Of a stretch of DNA of 64,000 nucleotides, positions 17,570-26,529 are shown in pieces. The notes under the pieces were generated by a model, which was not told the DNA's origin, searched no databases, and saw only the letters and a program-made list of their open reading frames with translations. The translations under genes were made by a program, and so were the position numbers. This stretch comes from Chloracidobacterium sp. Lineage in GTDB: Bacteria; Acidobacteriota; Blastocatellia; Pyrinomonadales; Pyrinomonadaceae. Position 1 is the stretch's first letter. Every line of letters begins with the position of its first letter. The stretch covers positions 248,001-312,000 of the forward strand of contig JADKKB010000001.1 in NCBI GenBank assembly GCA_016720705.1, given 5' to 3'.

Positions 17570-18157
17570 ATGATCAAATGTCAAAAATGCGGAAAAGATA
17601 GCCTGGCGGGATCGCGATTCTGCGATGAGTGCGGAGCACTGCTCATTGAGCCCGTTCAGCCAATAGAGACTCCGCCGTCGGTGCCTCTCTACCAAGCACC
17701 GATCACGACCGACGCGCCGCCGCGTGCGGTGAGCGTGACATCAGTTGGCATTCCACCCGTGGATGCGGAAATTCTTTCGGTTGAGCCATTGCCTCCGCCG
17801 ACGCCTTCAACGGTGTCGGGCACGATGAATGCAAAGCTCGTCATCGAACGCGGTGATTCGCCGGGAATTGAATTTAAGTTTTCGGGGACTGAAGCGATCA
17901 TCGGGCGTTGGGATGCTGACAATGGGGTTTTCCCTGATGTTGACCTCGACGCTCACGACGGTGAGGCCAAGGTGTCGCGGCGGCACGCCCGTATCAAGTT
18001 TCAGGATGGTAAGTACCAGATCGAGGACCTTGGGTCTACGAATGGTACATATGTAAATCGCGGCCGTCGATTGCTGCCGGGTAATTCTCAGGCTCTGGTT
18101 GACGGTGACGAAGTTATTGTAGGGAAGACGTTTATGCGTTTTCATATTATTGGTTAA
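17570..18157 (+). CDS. Zinc ribbon plus FHA domain protein
   Basis: This 195-residue cytoplasmic protein starts with a zinc ribbon (C4, C7, C18, C21), followed by a proline-rich linker (about 25-85) and an FHA domain (about 88-190). FHA landmarks are IIGRWD, SRRHARI, and EDLGSTNGTYVN. FHA domains bind phosphothreonine peptides. The domain carries a small insert VFPDVDLDAHD between the first strand and SRRH, also present in the C-terminal FHA of the next gene. The zinc ribbon has the same cysteine spacing as that gene's N-terminus. It is the first of six same-strand genes with short gaps (22 bases to the next). It probably reads phosphorylation by the kinase encoded next to it, which is inferred from linkage. 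Confidence 0.9.
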   Translation: MIKCQKCGKDSLAGSRFCDECGALLIEPVQPIETPPSVPLYQAPITTDAPPRAVSVTSVGIPPVDAEILSVEPLPPPTPSTVSGTMNAKLVIERGDSPGIEFKFSGTEAIIGRWDADNGVFPDVDLDAHDGEAKVSRRHARIKFQDGKYQIEDLGSTNGTYVNRGRRLLPGNSQALVDGDEVIVGKTFMRFHIIG

Positions 18158-18179
18158 TTCTCGTTGGTAAAATTTCCTA

Positions 18180-20672
18180 ATGGCGAACTGTCAGGAATGC
18201 AACTCCGAAGTTGCTGACCAAGATACATTCTGTCCGTATTGCGGCATCTCACTGCAGCCTGTTGTCGTGTCCGGCGACGATAGCGTTGATATGGGAAACA
18301 CGATCGTGATGCAGGCACCGGTCCCCAAAATCATTTCGGACATTGTCGCTCCGCCTCCGGATGAGACATCAGACGTTCCGGACGAAACTTCCACGACGGC
18401 GGATGAAACTTCCACGACGGTGGTTGAAACTTCCGACGCGGTGGTTGAACCTTTTGACGCGGCGGATGAACCTTCTGACGCGGCGGATGAACCTTCTGAC
18501 GCGGCGGATGAACCTTCTGACGCGGCGGATGAACCTTTGGATGTTGCGGATGAGGTCGAAAACGCCGGAACCGCGGATAACGTTCCGGAATTGATGGAGC
18601 ACGATGAAGCCGTCGAATCCGACGACATGTCCGAACCGGACGAATTTGCCGAGCCGACAACCGATCCGTCGGAGGTCGCGTCGACGCCTCTAGAACAAAT
18701 TTCTGAAGATGTGCCGTTGCCGAACGAAGAACCTGAGGCCGTGGATTCGCCGCAAGTTGTGGACATCAAGGAACCGGAGGCTTTCGTCATCGAAGATGCC
18801 TCCGCCGAACTGTCGGTGGGAGCGTACGATCCTGTCGAGGTGTCTCCCGAAGATCAGCCCGTCCCGGAGATCGACGCCAACGACGCTGAAGCGAAGGTTG
18901 TGGAAAGAGTGGATGCGGAAGTTGCGGATTCCGGCGACGCTTCTATTTCTTCCGTCACGGAGCCCGTCGAACTGATCGAACCGGTTGAGGACGAACACAA
19001 ATATCCGTTTTCACTTGTCGAGTCAGATGTCGTGATCGACACCGACGTCGTGATGTTGTCCGAGCAAGACATTGAGCCCGAACCAACGGAAATCGAAAGT
19101 GCGTCGGAGTCGCCCGAATTAGAAAGCAAGGTCGAAGCACCACCCGAAACTGCAACCGACGCGGTCCCGGTCGCAGCGTTCACGGATCCGGCGGCGATCA
19201 AAGCCGGAACATCCTCAGGCGACCTTGGGGCCGATAGCAAGCTCTCATTCACTACGCCGAATTTGGAAGCCGGCACGGACGGCAAGCGCTCCGGCCTCAA
19301 ACCTCTGAGCGAGGGCATTCTCCTAAACGGCCGATACAAGATCGTGAAAAAGATCGGCGGCGGCGGTATGGGAGCCGTTTACCTCGCCGTAGATCAAAAT
19401 CTGGGCGGGACACAGCGAGCGGTCAAGGAGATGGTCCAATCGCACATCGAGGAGGAGCAGCAGGCCAAAGCGATCGAGGACTTTAAGCGTGAATCGATGA
19501 TCCTGTCGGCTCTTGATCATCCTTCGATCCCGACAATATACGATTATTTCTTTGATGAGGCAGAGAGCAGATTTTATCTCGTGATGAAGTACATCTCGGG
19601 CGGCGATCTGGCCGGCCGTTTACGTTCTGCCCCTGAAGGACGCATCGACGAGCGCACCGTCACAGAATGGGCCGTCCAAGTCATAGACGTTCTGCATTAT
19701 CTGCACTCGCTGCCGACGACCATCGTATATCGTGATCTCAAACCGTCGAATATAATGATCGACGGCAATACAGGCCGCGTTATGCTGATAGATTTTGGCA
19801 TCGCACGGTCAATTAACCAAACGCAGGAAAAGGGCGTGACCGCTGTCGGCACAATGGGTTATGCTCCGCCGGAGCTTTTCAGCGGCCAGGTCGAACCCCG
19901 TTCGGACATCTATAGTCTGGGCTCCACGATGTTTCATCTGCTGACGGGTGCGGATCCGCAAAACAATCCTCTGCTGATCTTTGATTTCCAAAAGAATCCG
20001 CGGCCGCGGCAGATCAATCCACGACTTTCCGATCAGATGGAACGGATCTTGATGCGGGCTGTCGAATACAGTGCTGATGCACGCTTTTCTAGTGCTCTGG
20101 AAATGAAACTGGCGTTGCAGCAGCATCTCGAAGACCTCGGTGCGGGCCGTGTCAGCTATGGGATCAGCGAGGCTCCCGCCGCGGTCAGCCTGGCCAATCA
20201 GAATGTTTTCTGCGGATTTTGCGGACAGCGGATAGTTGCCACGGATCTATTCTGTGCATTTTGCGGTTCTAAGCAACCGCTGGCTCAGCACGGTGTCCAT
20301 TCCGAGATATACGCGGCTCGGGCCAACGCCACCGCACGGCTTGTTATCGAGGGCACCAGCCAGCTTGAAATGCCGGCATATATGCTCGACAAAAGCGAAA
20401 ATCTCGTCGGCCGGCGTGATCCGACGTCGAACATTTTCCCCGAAGTTGATCTTTCTAAGTTTGACCCGCAGACCAAGATTTCTCGTCGTCACGCACGCGT
20501 TTGGCGTGACGGCAGTTCATTTCTGGTCGAAGACCTCGGCTCATCAAATGGAACGATCCTTTTAGGCTCAGCGGGCGATGCCCTCAGGCTCACTCCGCAT
20601 CAGGCTCATCCGCTTGCCAACGGCGATCGGATACGCGTCGGTGATACGACATTGCACTTCATTTTAGGTTAG
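18180..20672 (+). CDS. Ser/Thr protein kinase with N- and C-terminal zinc ribbons, acidic repeat linker and FHA domain
   Basis: The protein has 830 residues. An N-terminal zinc ribbon (C4, C7, C18, C21) is followed by a very acidic, low-complexity linker (about 50-370) containing DAADEPS repeats. A Hanks-type kinase domain spans about 382-650: glycine loop GGGGMGAVYLA, Lys in AVKEM, YRDLKPSNIMID near residue 518 (Tyr replaces the usual His of HRD), DFG in LIDFGIAR, and GTMGYAPPE. A second zinc ribbon (CGFCGQ...CAFCGS, about 677-695) leads to an FHA domain (about 728-829, LVGRRD, SRRHARV, LGSSNGTIL). No membrane span is seen, so the kinase looks cytosolic, unlike PknB. It should phosphorylate Ser/Thr and recognise pThr, perhaps on itself or on the flanking FHA proteins. 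No strong ribosome site precedes the ATG. Confidence 0.94.
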   Translation: MANCQECNSEVADQDTFCPYCGISLQPVVVSGDDSVDMGNTIVMQAPVPKIISDIVAPPPDETSDVPDETSTTADETSTTVVETSDAVVEPFDAADEPSDAADEPSDAADEPSDAADEPLDVADEVENAGTADNVPELMEHDEAVESDDMSEPDEFAEPTTDPSEVASTPLEQISEDVPLPNEEPEAVDSPQVVDIKEPEAFVIEDASAELSVGAYDPVEVSPEDQPVPEIDANDAEAKVVERVDAEVADSGDASISSVTEPVELIEPVEDEHKYPFSLVESDVVIDTDVVMLSEQDIEPEPTEIESASESPELESKVEAPPETATDAVPVAAFTDPAAIKAGTSSGDLGADSKLSFTTPNLEAGTDGKRSGLKPLSEGILLNGRYKIVKKIGGGGMGAVYLAVDQNLGGTQRAVKEMVQSHIEEEQQAKAIEDFKRESMILSALDHPSIPTIYDYFFDEAESRFYLVMKYISGGDLAGRLRSAPEGRIDERTVTEWAVQVIDVLHYLHSLPTTIVYRDLKPSNIMIDGNTGRVMLIDFGIARSINQTQEKGVTAVGTMGYAPPELFSGQVEPRSDIYSLGSTMFHLLTGADPQNNPLLIFDFQKNPRPRQINPRLSDQMERILMRAVEYSADARFSSALEMKLALQQHLEDLGAGRVSYGISEAPAAVSLANQNVFCGFCGQRIVATDLFCAFCGSKQPLAQHGVHSEIYAARANATARLVIEGTSQLEMPAYMLDKSENLVGRRDPTSNIFPEVDLSKFDPQTKISRRHARVWRDGSSFLVEDLGSSNGTILLGSAGDALRLTPHQAHPLANGDRIRVGDTTLHFILG
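18456..18539 (+). repeat. Four tandem 21-base units coding DAADEPS
   Basis: Four head-to-tail copies of a 21-base unit (GACGCGGCGGATGAACCTTC plus T) lie at 18456, 18477, 18498 and 18519. The first three are identical; the last diverges in its final bases. Degenerate copies continue upstream (DAVVEPF, TTVVETS, TTADETS). They code an acidic linker in the kinase. Near-identical units suggest recent slippage or recombination, so copy number may differ between strains. Confidence 0.93.
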
Positions 20673-20688
20673 ACAATAATCGTCCAAT

Positions 20689-21180
20689 ATGACCACACAG
20701 GCATCCGATCCGATCCAGAATATATCCGAAAGCGGTGAGACAATAGTCGCGTTCTCCGCGGAGCAACTTCAGGCTCCGTTTATGCTTCGGGTCGGCGCTT
20801 TGTTGATCGACTATATGGCTTTAATGATCCTGCCGGTATTAGGGTTATTTTCAAATAAGACGTTTGGGGATATGAATATCGTCACCGACCGCACGTTGTG
20901 GTTCCTGTCGATCGTTTTCTTTTTCTTTAACATCGTCGTCCTGCCGGCTTTCACGGGCCGCAGTCTTGGAAAAATGTTGACCGGACTTCGGGTTGTCAAT
21001 CGCGACGGCAGTATCCCAAAACATAGGACGATCATTTTTAGGCAGACCATCGGACTGCTACTTACGGCACTGACGCTTGGACTAGGTTTTCTTTTAAGTG
21101 TTTTTGGCAAAAGCGGCCGAGCTCTGCACGACCTCGTTTCCGGGACCGTCGTCGTGCACGGCAAACGGCGGATCGTTTAG
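20689..21180 (+). CDS. RDD family membrane protein
   Basis: This 163-residue protein has an RDD domain. After a polar N-terminus (about 1-30) come spans at about 38-58 (RVGALLIDYMALMILPVLGLF), 72-95 and 125-145. The family's Asp in LLIDYM and the GRSLGKMLTGLRVV motif at about 103-116 are present, and it ends with LHDLVSGTVVV, also typical. RDD proteins are often encoded beside FHA, kinase or zinc-ribbon proteins; some have been linked to ion transport, but the role is generally unknown. The N-terminal tail contains several Thr/Ser residues that the adjacent kinase might modify (inference). It lies 16 bases after the kinase gene and 15 before the phosphatase gene. Confidence 0.88.
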   Translation: MTTQASDPIQNISESGETIVAFSAEQLQAPFMLRVGALLIDYMALMILPVLGLFSNKTFGDMNIVTDRTLWFLSIVFFFFNIVVLPAFTGRSLGKMLTGLRVVNRDGSIPKHRTIIFRQTIGLLLTALTLGLGFLLSVFGKSGRALHDLVSGTVVVHGKRRIV

Positions 21181-21195
21181 ATATAAATTAGACCA

Positions 21196-22875
21196 ATGGC
21201 GCAATTGTTGATCTCGAACGCTGGAGTAGGGGACCAGACGGTGCCTCTCAGTCGACTTCGTACCACGATCGGGCGATCGGCCCGTAGCGATGTATGTATT
21301 CCGGACGCATTCGCATCGCGGCTTCACGCGGAGGTCCGCAAAGAGGGCGATTCATATTGGCTGCACGACCTCGGTTCGGCCAACGGAACCCGATATAATG
21401 GAAACTTAGTCGCAACGCCGATGCCGCTCTCGGACGGCGGTGTTGTTCAGATCGGAGAAACGACGATAGTATTTTACGGCGATCGGGTCGCCACGCCGTA
21501 TGTCAGTGCGACGCTGATCGGCGATTCGACATCGGCACTCGACCCATCCAAGACCATTGCTCTATCGGGCAAACGCAATCCGACCACAGAATTTCTAGAC
21601 TCGACAATGTCCACCCGCACTGATCTGCTGGGTCTGATCAGTAAGGTGGGCGTTGCACTTTTGTCATCAAGCGGGCTCGACGAAACACTTAATCAGGTCG
21701 CATCGCTAGTCTTCGATGCGGTTCCGGCCGAGCGCGTAGTGATAATGCTGCGTGATGAGAAGGCGAATGACGGTATGCACATACGTGTCGCTCGCGAACG
21801 TGGTAAAGATCTCCCGACCGAGGAGATCCGCATCAGCCGCAACATTATGAATGAGGTCGTCGAGAACGGAAAATCCGTCCTGACGTGCGACGCTCAGCAA
21901 GATCCACGATTCGCCAGCCAAACATTGGTTCTGCAGGGAATTCGGTCGGTTCTGGCGGTGCCGCTGTGCGTGGATGAGCGTCACGTTTTCGGCATCATTT
22001 ACGCTGATTCACCGACATACTCGGCAAATTTTAACGAGGAGCACCTCGACATCCTTACGACTTTGGCATCGGTCGCGTCGATCCGCGTCGAAAACGCGAG
22101 TCTTCTGGACGAGCGGATCAATCGCGAACGGATGGAACGCGAACTCGAACTTGCGACAGAGATCCAGCAGCGATTCCAACCCGCCGGGCCGCCGGTTGTC
22201 GCAGGATACGAGTTTCAGGGCATCTCATTTTCGTGTTATGAGATCGGCGGTGACTATTACGATTTTATCGAGCGGCACAATGGCAAGATGCTGGTCGCAC
22301 TCGGTGATGTTTCGGGCAAGGGAACTGCGGCGGCGTTGCTTATGTCGAGCCTGCACGCGGCGATCCACGCCCAAGTCGCGGCAAAGACCCCGCTTGATGA
22401 GACTGTCGTCTCGATCAATAAATATCTGGCGGAAAATACACCCGCAAACCGATTTATCACGCTCTTTATCGCGGAACTCGATGCTGTGACCGGTGATCTT
22501 ACGTTTATCAACGCCGGCCACAATCCGCCCTTGATCGCGCGTGCCGACGGCTCGCTTGAATTACTCCAATCAGGCGGTTTACCGCTCGGGCTTATGAGCT
22601 TTGCCGAGTACGAGACCGGCACCGCTCACCTCGATCCGGGCGACGTGCTATTTATTTATTCCGACGGTGTTTCCGAGGCAAATAATCTGAACGAGGACGA
22701 ATTTGGTATGGATCGGCTCAAGCAGGTTATCAGCACCAATGTCGGGCGTTCGGCCTCGGCTATTCGTGACCGAGTTGAGAGTGCCCTGTCAGACTTTACC
22801 GGAACTGCGGAACCGAATGACGATATCACGCTAGTGATCGTCAAACGGAATTTGCAGTCTTCCGCTCCGCGTTAA
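21196..22875 (+). CDS. FHA-GAF-PP2C (SpoIIE/RsbU-type) phosphatase
   Basis: The protein has 559 residues. An FHA domain comes first (about 5-95: TIGRSARSDVCI, SRLHAEV, LGSANGTRYN). A GAF domain follows (about 145-305, with GIRSVLAVPLCVDERHVFGIIYADS). A short coiled coil (about 305-330, RINRERMERELELATEIQQRF) leads to a SpoIIE-type PP2C domain (about 340-555). The metal-binding acidic residues are in GGDYYDF, ALGDVSGKG, FIYSDGVSEA and EPNDDITLVI. This group dephosphorylates Ser/Thr, often on anti-anti-sigma proteins. The FHA domain could bring it to targets phosphorylated by the upstream kinase, which makes a kinase/phosphatase pair plausible. No anti-sigma or STAS gene is nearby. Confidence 0.93.
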   Translation: MAQLLISNAGVGDQTVPLSRLRTTIGRSARSDVCIPDAFASRLHAEVRKEGDSYWLHDLGSANGTRYNGNLVATPMPLSDGGVVQIGETTIVFYGDRVATPYVSATLIGDSTSALDPSKTIALSGKRNPTTEFLDSTMSTRTDLLGLISKVGVALLSSSGLDETLNQVASLVFDAVPAERVVIMLRDEKANDGMHIRVARERGKDLPTEEIRISRNIMNEVVENGKSVLTCDAQQDPRFASQTLVLQGIRSVLAVPLCVDERHVFGIIYADSPTYSANFNEEHLDILTTLASVASIRVENASLLDERINRERMERELELATEIQQRFQPAGPPVVAGYEFQGISFSCYEIGGDYYDFIERHNGKMLVALGDVSGKGTAAALLMSSLHAAIHAQVAAKTPLDETVVSINKYLAENTPANRFITLFIAELDAVTGDLTFINAGHNPPLIARADGSLELLQSGGLPLGLMSFAEYETGTAHLDPGDVLFIYSDGVSEANNLNEDEFGMDRLKQVISTNVGRSASAIRDRVESALSDFTGTAEPNDDITLVIVKRNLQSSAPR

Positions 22876-22945
22876 AACTTGTTGACCAGTCTGCGGAAAT
22901 AGATTAAAATCTTCATTGGCGTTTCCCATACGCCGTCCCCCGCAG

Positions 22946-24754
22946 ATGCCTCGAAACGCAAAAAAACTCAGTCTCATATACTTTGTCATCGCCACGCTCT
23001 TGGTGGTCGGTATGGTGCCGCTTGTCCTAACCGGTTGGCTCTTGTCGAACAAGAGCGGTCAGGAACTGCGAGCGGCCGAAAATCGTTACCAGATACAACT
23101 CGTTCAGGAAAAGGCCCGTCAGATCGAGGCTTTCGGCAAACGCAACGGTGATCTTGTTACCGGAATTGCCGACGGAATTGAACTCTCGAACAATTCCGGT
23201 GTCTTCCTGGCTCCGGCCACCGAGACAAAACTCGGTTCTATGCTCTCTGCCAATCCGGAAGTGCTGGCGATCTACGTCAAACCGGACGGTGCCGATTCGC
23301 TTTCCGTCTTTCGGTCCAACGGTTTGACTCGTGACGATGTCGAAAAACTCGCTTTCGATGCGTCCACTTCCGCCTCCGCCGGCAAGGTCAGTATCGGCAA
23401 ACTCCAGCCCATCGGTTCCTCAGGTGATCTGGTGATGACCTTTACAACGCTGGCCACTGTACCGGGCGGCAAACACGCGTGCGTTGTGGCGATAACTTCT
23501 CTGCGTGATATTGCACGGCTCACGGTGGGCTTCAGTTCATTGAAGGAGCGCGATCTATGGCGTAACGGTCTGCCGATCATTTTTGTCGTGGACGAGGACG
23601 GCCGGGCAGTATTTCACCCCGACGCAGGCCTCCAAGCGTCTCGTGAGTCACTCAATGACCTTAAGATCGTCAAGGATTGGCGGGAATCGGGTGCACAGGT
23701 CCAGTCGGCCCTTGTGCCGTTCACTGCGGAATATGAAAAGATCTCACACGAGATGATCGGTGCCTATTCGACCGCCCGGATCACCGCGGACCGTTCGCTT
23801 GGCGTCATCACGATGCAGGATGAAAAGACTGCTCTGGCGTCTGTCGGCGATATGCGTCTGCAAACCTGGTTGATAAGTTTGGCATTTGCCATATTTGCGC
23901 TGATCGCCGGACTCGTGCTGGCGAGGTTCTTGACGGCGCCGCTCCTAACACTTGCTACGGCCGCTAAGAGTATTGCCGCCGGTGACTATTCGACACGTGT
24001 TAAGAGCCGCGACATTACTGAGATCGGGACGCTCGGCGATACGTTCAATCTAATGTCGGAAAAGATCGAGGACCAGATCGCAAATCTCGCCAAGGCAGCG
24101 GCCGAGAACCGCGAACTGTTCGTCGGCACCGTCAAAGCACTTTCAGCCGCGATCGACGGCAAAGATAAATATACCCGAGGTCATTCCGAGAGAGTTGCAC
24201 GTATCTCCGTCGCGATGGGCAAACGCCTAGGGATGGGCGAGCAAGAGCTTGATACGCTCCGAATGAGTGCTCTATTGCACGATATCGGCAAGATCGCGAT
24301 CGACGATTCGATCCTCAAGAAGCCGGCCGCTCTGACCAACGAAGAATACGAGATAATGAAGACTCACCCGCAAAGGGGTTACAAGATAATGTCGCAGATA
24401 CCGGCGATGAAGGACTTTTTGCCGGGTATGTATATGCATCACGAAATGGTCAACGGAATGGGTTACCCGCAGGGACTCTACGGCGATCAGATCCCGCTCC
24501 AGGCAAAGATCATCTCGGTCGCGGATACATTTGACGCGATGACCATCGATCGACCGTATTCCAAGGGAATGGATCTGTCGTCCGCTCTTGCGAGCATCAA
24601 GACGTTTATCGACACCCGCTATGACGGTGCAGTGGTCGAAGCTTTGGTGGACGCTTGCAGTGCGGGTGAGGTTGCCAACGGTATAGTCCGCCAGATGGCG
24701 GCTATCCGTGAAGCGGAAAAGGAAGAGGCGGCCCAGGCCAAGCTTGTCGCTTAG
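22946..24754 (+). CDS. Membrane sensor with HAMP and HD-GYP domains (cyclic-di-GMP phosphodiesterase)
   Basis: With the ATG start the protein has 602 residues. A first span lies at about 11-33, and a periplasmic sensor region (about 34-300, Cache-like) follows. The second span is at about 305-327, the HAMP domain at about 328-380, and the HD-GYP domain at about 395-580. The HD pair is H445-D446 in LLHDIGKIAIDDSIL; HHEMVNGMGYP holds the GYP element near residue 506; and ISVADTFDAMT is also typical. HD-GYP domains hydrolyse cyclic-di-GMP. An in-frame TTG at 22916 would add 10 residues; neither start has a good ribosome site. It lies 70 bases after the phosphatase gene and 26 before the next, so the phosphothreonine genes and second-messenger turnover probably share a transcript. 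Confidence 0.93.
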   Translation: MPRNAKKLSLIYFVIATLLVVGMVPLVLTGWLLSNKSGQELRAAENRYQIQLVQEKARQIEAFGKRNGDLVTGIADGIELSNNSGVFLAPATETKLGSMLSANPEVLAIYVKPDGADSLSVFRSNGLTRDDVEKLAFDASTSASAGKVSIGKLQPIGSSGDLVMTFTTLATVPGGKHACVVAITSLRDIARLTVGFSSLKERDLWRNGLPIIFVVDEDGRAVFHPDAGLQASRESLNDLKIVKDWRESGAQVQSALVPFTAEYEKISHEMIGAYSTARITADRSLGVITMQDEKTALASVGDMRLQTWLISLAFAIFALIAGLVLARFLTAPLLTLATAAKSIAAGDYSTRVKSRDITEIGTLGDTFNLMSEKIEDQIANLAKAAAENRELFVGTVKALSAAIDGKDKYTRGHSERVARISVAMGKRLGMGEQELDTLRMSALLHDIGKIAIDDSILKKPAALTNEEYEIMKTHPQRGYKIMSQIPAMKDFLPGMYMHHEMVNGMGYPQGLYGDQIPLQAKIISVADTFDAMTIDRPYSKGMDLSSALASIKTFIDTRYDGAVVEALVDACSAGEVANGIVRQMAAIREAEKEEAAQAKLVA

Positions 24755-24780
24755 ACTCAACCGATTCACTTTATCAGCTA

Positions 24781-26388
24781 ATGAATACAGAACAGGCACA
24801 GGAACAATGGCAGATCGAGACCGAAGGGCAGGTCCGTGATACCAGTTTTGCAGAGCTAACGTCGTGGATCGAGGGCCGGACCCTGCAACGCGGTGACCGC
24901 GTACGCAAAGGCAATCTCCGCTGGATCGAGGCCGGTCGTGTGCCGTCGCTCGTCTCGGTATTCAATGCAGTCGAACACGGCCAACCCGTACCGCCGGTCA
25001 TTTCAACTACCAAATTAGAGCCAACTCGGCTTGCTCCCCAAAATTCAGTCTCGCGGAATATCGCCGCGCCGCAGGAAGTTGCGGAACGAGTCTGCAGTGT
25101 CCACGCGGATGCACTTGCGGATTTTGTCTGCGGCACTTGTCACAGTGAGTTTTGCAGAGCGTGTCCTAATTCATACGGCGGAACGGTCAAAATTTGCCCG
25201 TTTTGCGGTGCGATGTGTTCGCCGATCGCCGCACCGTTGGTGAACGCGGCGGGACGACCAATTCCGAACGCCCCGGCTGACACCTCTTTCGGCTTCGGTG
25301 ATTTCGCAAGAGCCTTAGCTCATCCGTTCAAATTCAAGGTCAGTCTGATCGTCGGTGCGTTGATGTATATGGCATTTTCGGTCGGCCAGTCGGCGGTGTC
25401 ATTCGGCGGCTATGTGCTGATGGGCTCCGCCCTATTCTGCTTTCTGCTGGCAAATATGTTGACGGTTGGCATCCTTACAAACACCGTCGAAAACTTTACG
25501 CAAGGCAGATTGGACGCGAACTTTATGCCTTCGTTCGATGATTTCAATGTCTGGGACGACATCGTACACCCCTTCTTTCTCAGTATTGGGGTTTACGTCG
25601 TTTCATTTGGTCCGCTGATCGTTGTCGGGATCATCGCGATATTTATGATGATGAATTCTGCTCCGACGGCATTGAACGGTATTAAGAGTGATGCCTCAAG
25701 GATCGTCGATCCGGGTCTCCCCTACGCCGCCAACGCCGCCAAACAAAGTGAGCGTGTTCGGGAGATCCTCAAAAAAAATGCCGATGAACAGCAACGTCGT
25801 GTCGCGGCAATGAACGATGCGAATGTAGATGCGTCCAAGGTCGAGGAACGGGAAGCGATCGTCGACGCCGACAAATTGAACGCTGATAATCTTGAGGAAA
25901 TGCAGCGAATGATCGGCCAGCAACGAAAGGCCCAACTCGAATCGGCTCTCGGCAAAACACCCGAGACCGTTGCCGCCGAACGAACACAGTTTCTCAAAAG
26001 CCTCGTCGGTTACGGGGCGGTGTTTCTGATCGTTGGCGGGATCGCAATCCTTTGGGGGCTTTTGTATTTCCCGGCCGCGTGTGCCGTCGCGGGATACACT
26101 CGGTCATTCACGGCGACGATGAATCCGCTCGTCGGACTCGACACCATCAAGCGTCTCGGCACGTCATATATTCTCATTCTGGTGATGGGTTTGCTCTTGG
26201 CAATTGCTGCAACGTTGGTCAGCGGCGTGCTCTCGGTCATATTTTCACCATTCGATCTGCCGTCGATGGGCAATCTGCCCGCCAAGGCAATCGGCAGTCT
26301 GTTCGGTTTCTACCTCTCGGTGGTATTTTCGTGCATTATCGGTTACGCACTTTATAAAGCTGCGGATCGCCTAAAGCTCGCCAGATAG
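24781..26388 (+). CDS. GYF-like/B-box-like zinc-finger membrane protein of unknown function
   Basis: The protein has 535 residues. Residues about 8-62 resemble a GYF_2-type domain (ETEGQVRDTSFAELTSWIEG, then LRWIEAGRVPSL). A Cys/His cluster at about 107-147 (CSVHADALADFVCGTCHSEFC, then ICPFCGAMC) looks like a B-box followed by a zinc ribbon. Membrane spans follow at about 190-210, 215-240, 268-295, 400-430, 455-480 and 495-520. A charged helical segment lies at about 315-395 (EREAIVDADKLNADNLEEM). The overall pattern resembles zinc-ribbon plus Yip1/DUF4013-type bacterial membrane proteins. It is the last gene before a terminator, so it probably belongs to the kinase/HD-GYP unit. No function is known to me. 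Confidence 0.75.
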   Translation: MNTEQAQEQWQIETEGQVRDTSFAELTSWIEGRTLQRGDRVRKGNLRWIEAGRVPSLVSVFNAVEHGQPVPPVISTTKLEPTRLAPQNSVSRNIAAPQEVAERVCSVHADALADFVCGTCHSEFCRACPNSYGGTVKICPFCGAMCSPIAAPLVNAAGRPIPNAPADTSFGFGDFARALAHPFKFKVSLIVGALMYMAFSVGQSAVSFGGYVLMGSALFCFLLANMLTVGILTNTVENFTQGRLDANFMPSFDDFNVWDDIVHPFFLSIGVYVVSFGPLIVVGIIAIFMMMNSAPTALNGIKSDASRIVDPGLPYAANAAKQSERVREILKKNADEQQRRVAAMNDANVDASKVEEREAIVDADKLNADNLEEMQRMIGQQRKAQLESALGKTPETVAAERTQFLKSLVGYGAVFLIVGGIAILWGLLYFPAACAVAGYTRSFTATMNPLVGLDTIKRLGTSYILILVMGLLLAIAATLVSGVLSVIFSPFDLPSMGNLPAKAIGSLFGFYLSVVFSCIIGYALYKAADRLKLAR

Positions 26389-26413
26389 ACATCGCCCAAA
26401 TACGCAAGAATTT

Positions 26414-26447
26414 ATCGCACGTTGTTCAGCGTGCGATATTTTTTTAT
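26414..26447 (+). terminator. Intrinsic terminator closing the FHA/kinase operon
   Basis: An 8-bp stem (ATCGCACG at 26414-26421 with CGTGCGAT at 26430-26437) with an 8-base loop is followed by ATTTTTTTTA. It lies 25 bases after the last operon gene and before ftsY, separating the two transcripts. Confidence 0.88.
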
Positions 26448-26529
26448 ACTCAGTAGTTTGGCAGAGAGTTGGAAACTCGACCGTGTGTGGGTGTTTGGAG
26501 TTTTGCGATTCAGGTCGGTTAAAAAGTAT

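Noticed and set aside
18435..18560. Possible CRISPR-like repeats
   Set aside because: Units are 21 bases, head to tail with no spacers, and in frame with the kinase.
18191..18790. Serine-rich minus-strand frame over the kinase linker
   Set aside because: It is the reverse reading of the acidic repeats and has low complexity only.
26422..26529. N-terminal extension of FtsY
   Set aside because: It begins inside the operon terminator hairpin, and FtsY aligns well from the ATG at 26530.
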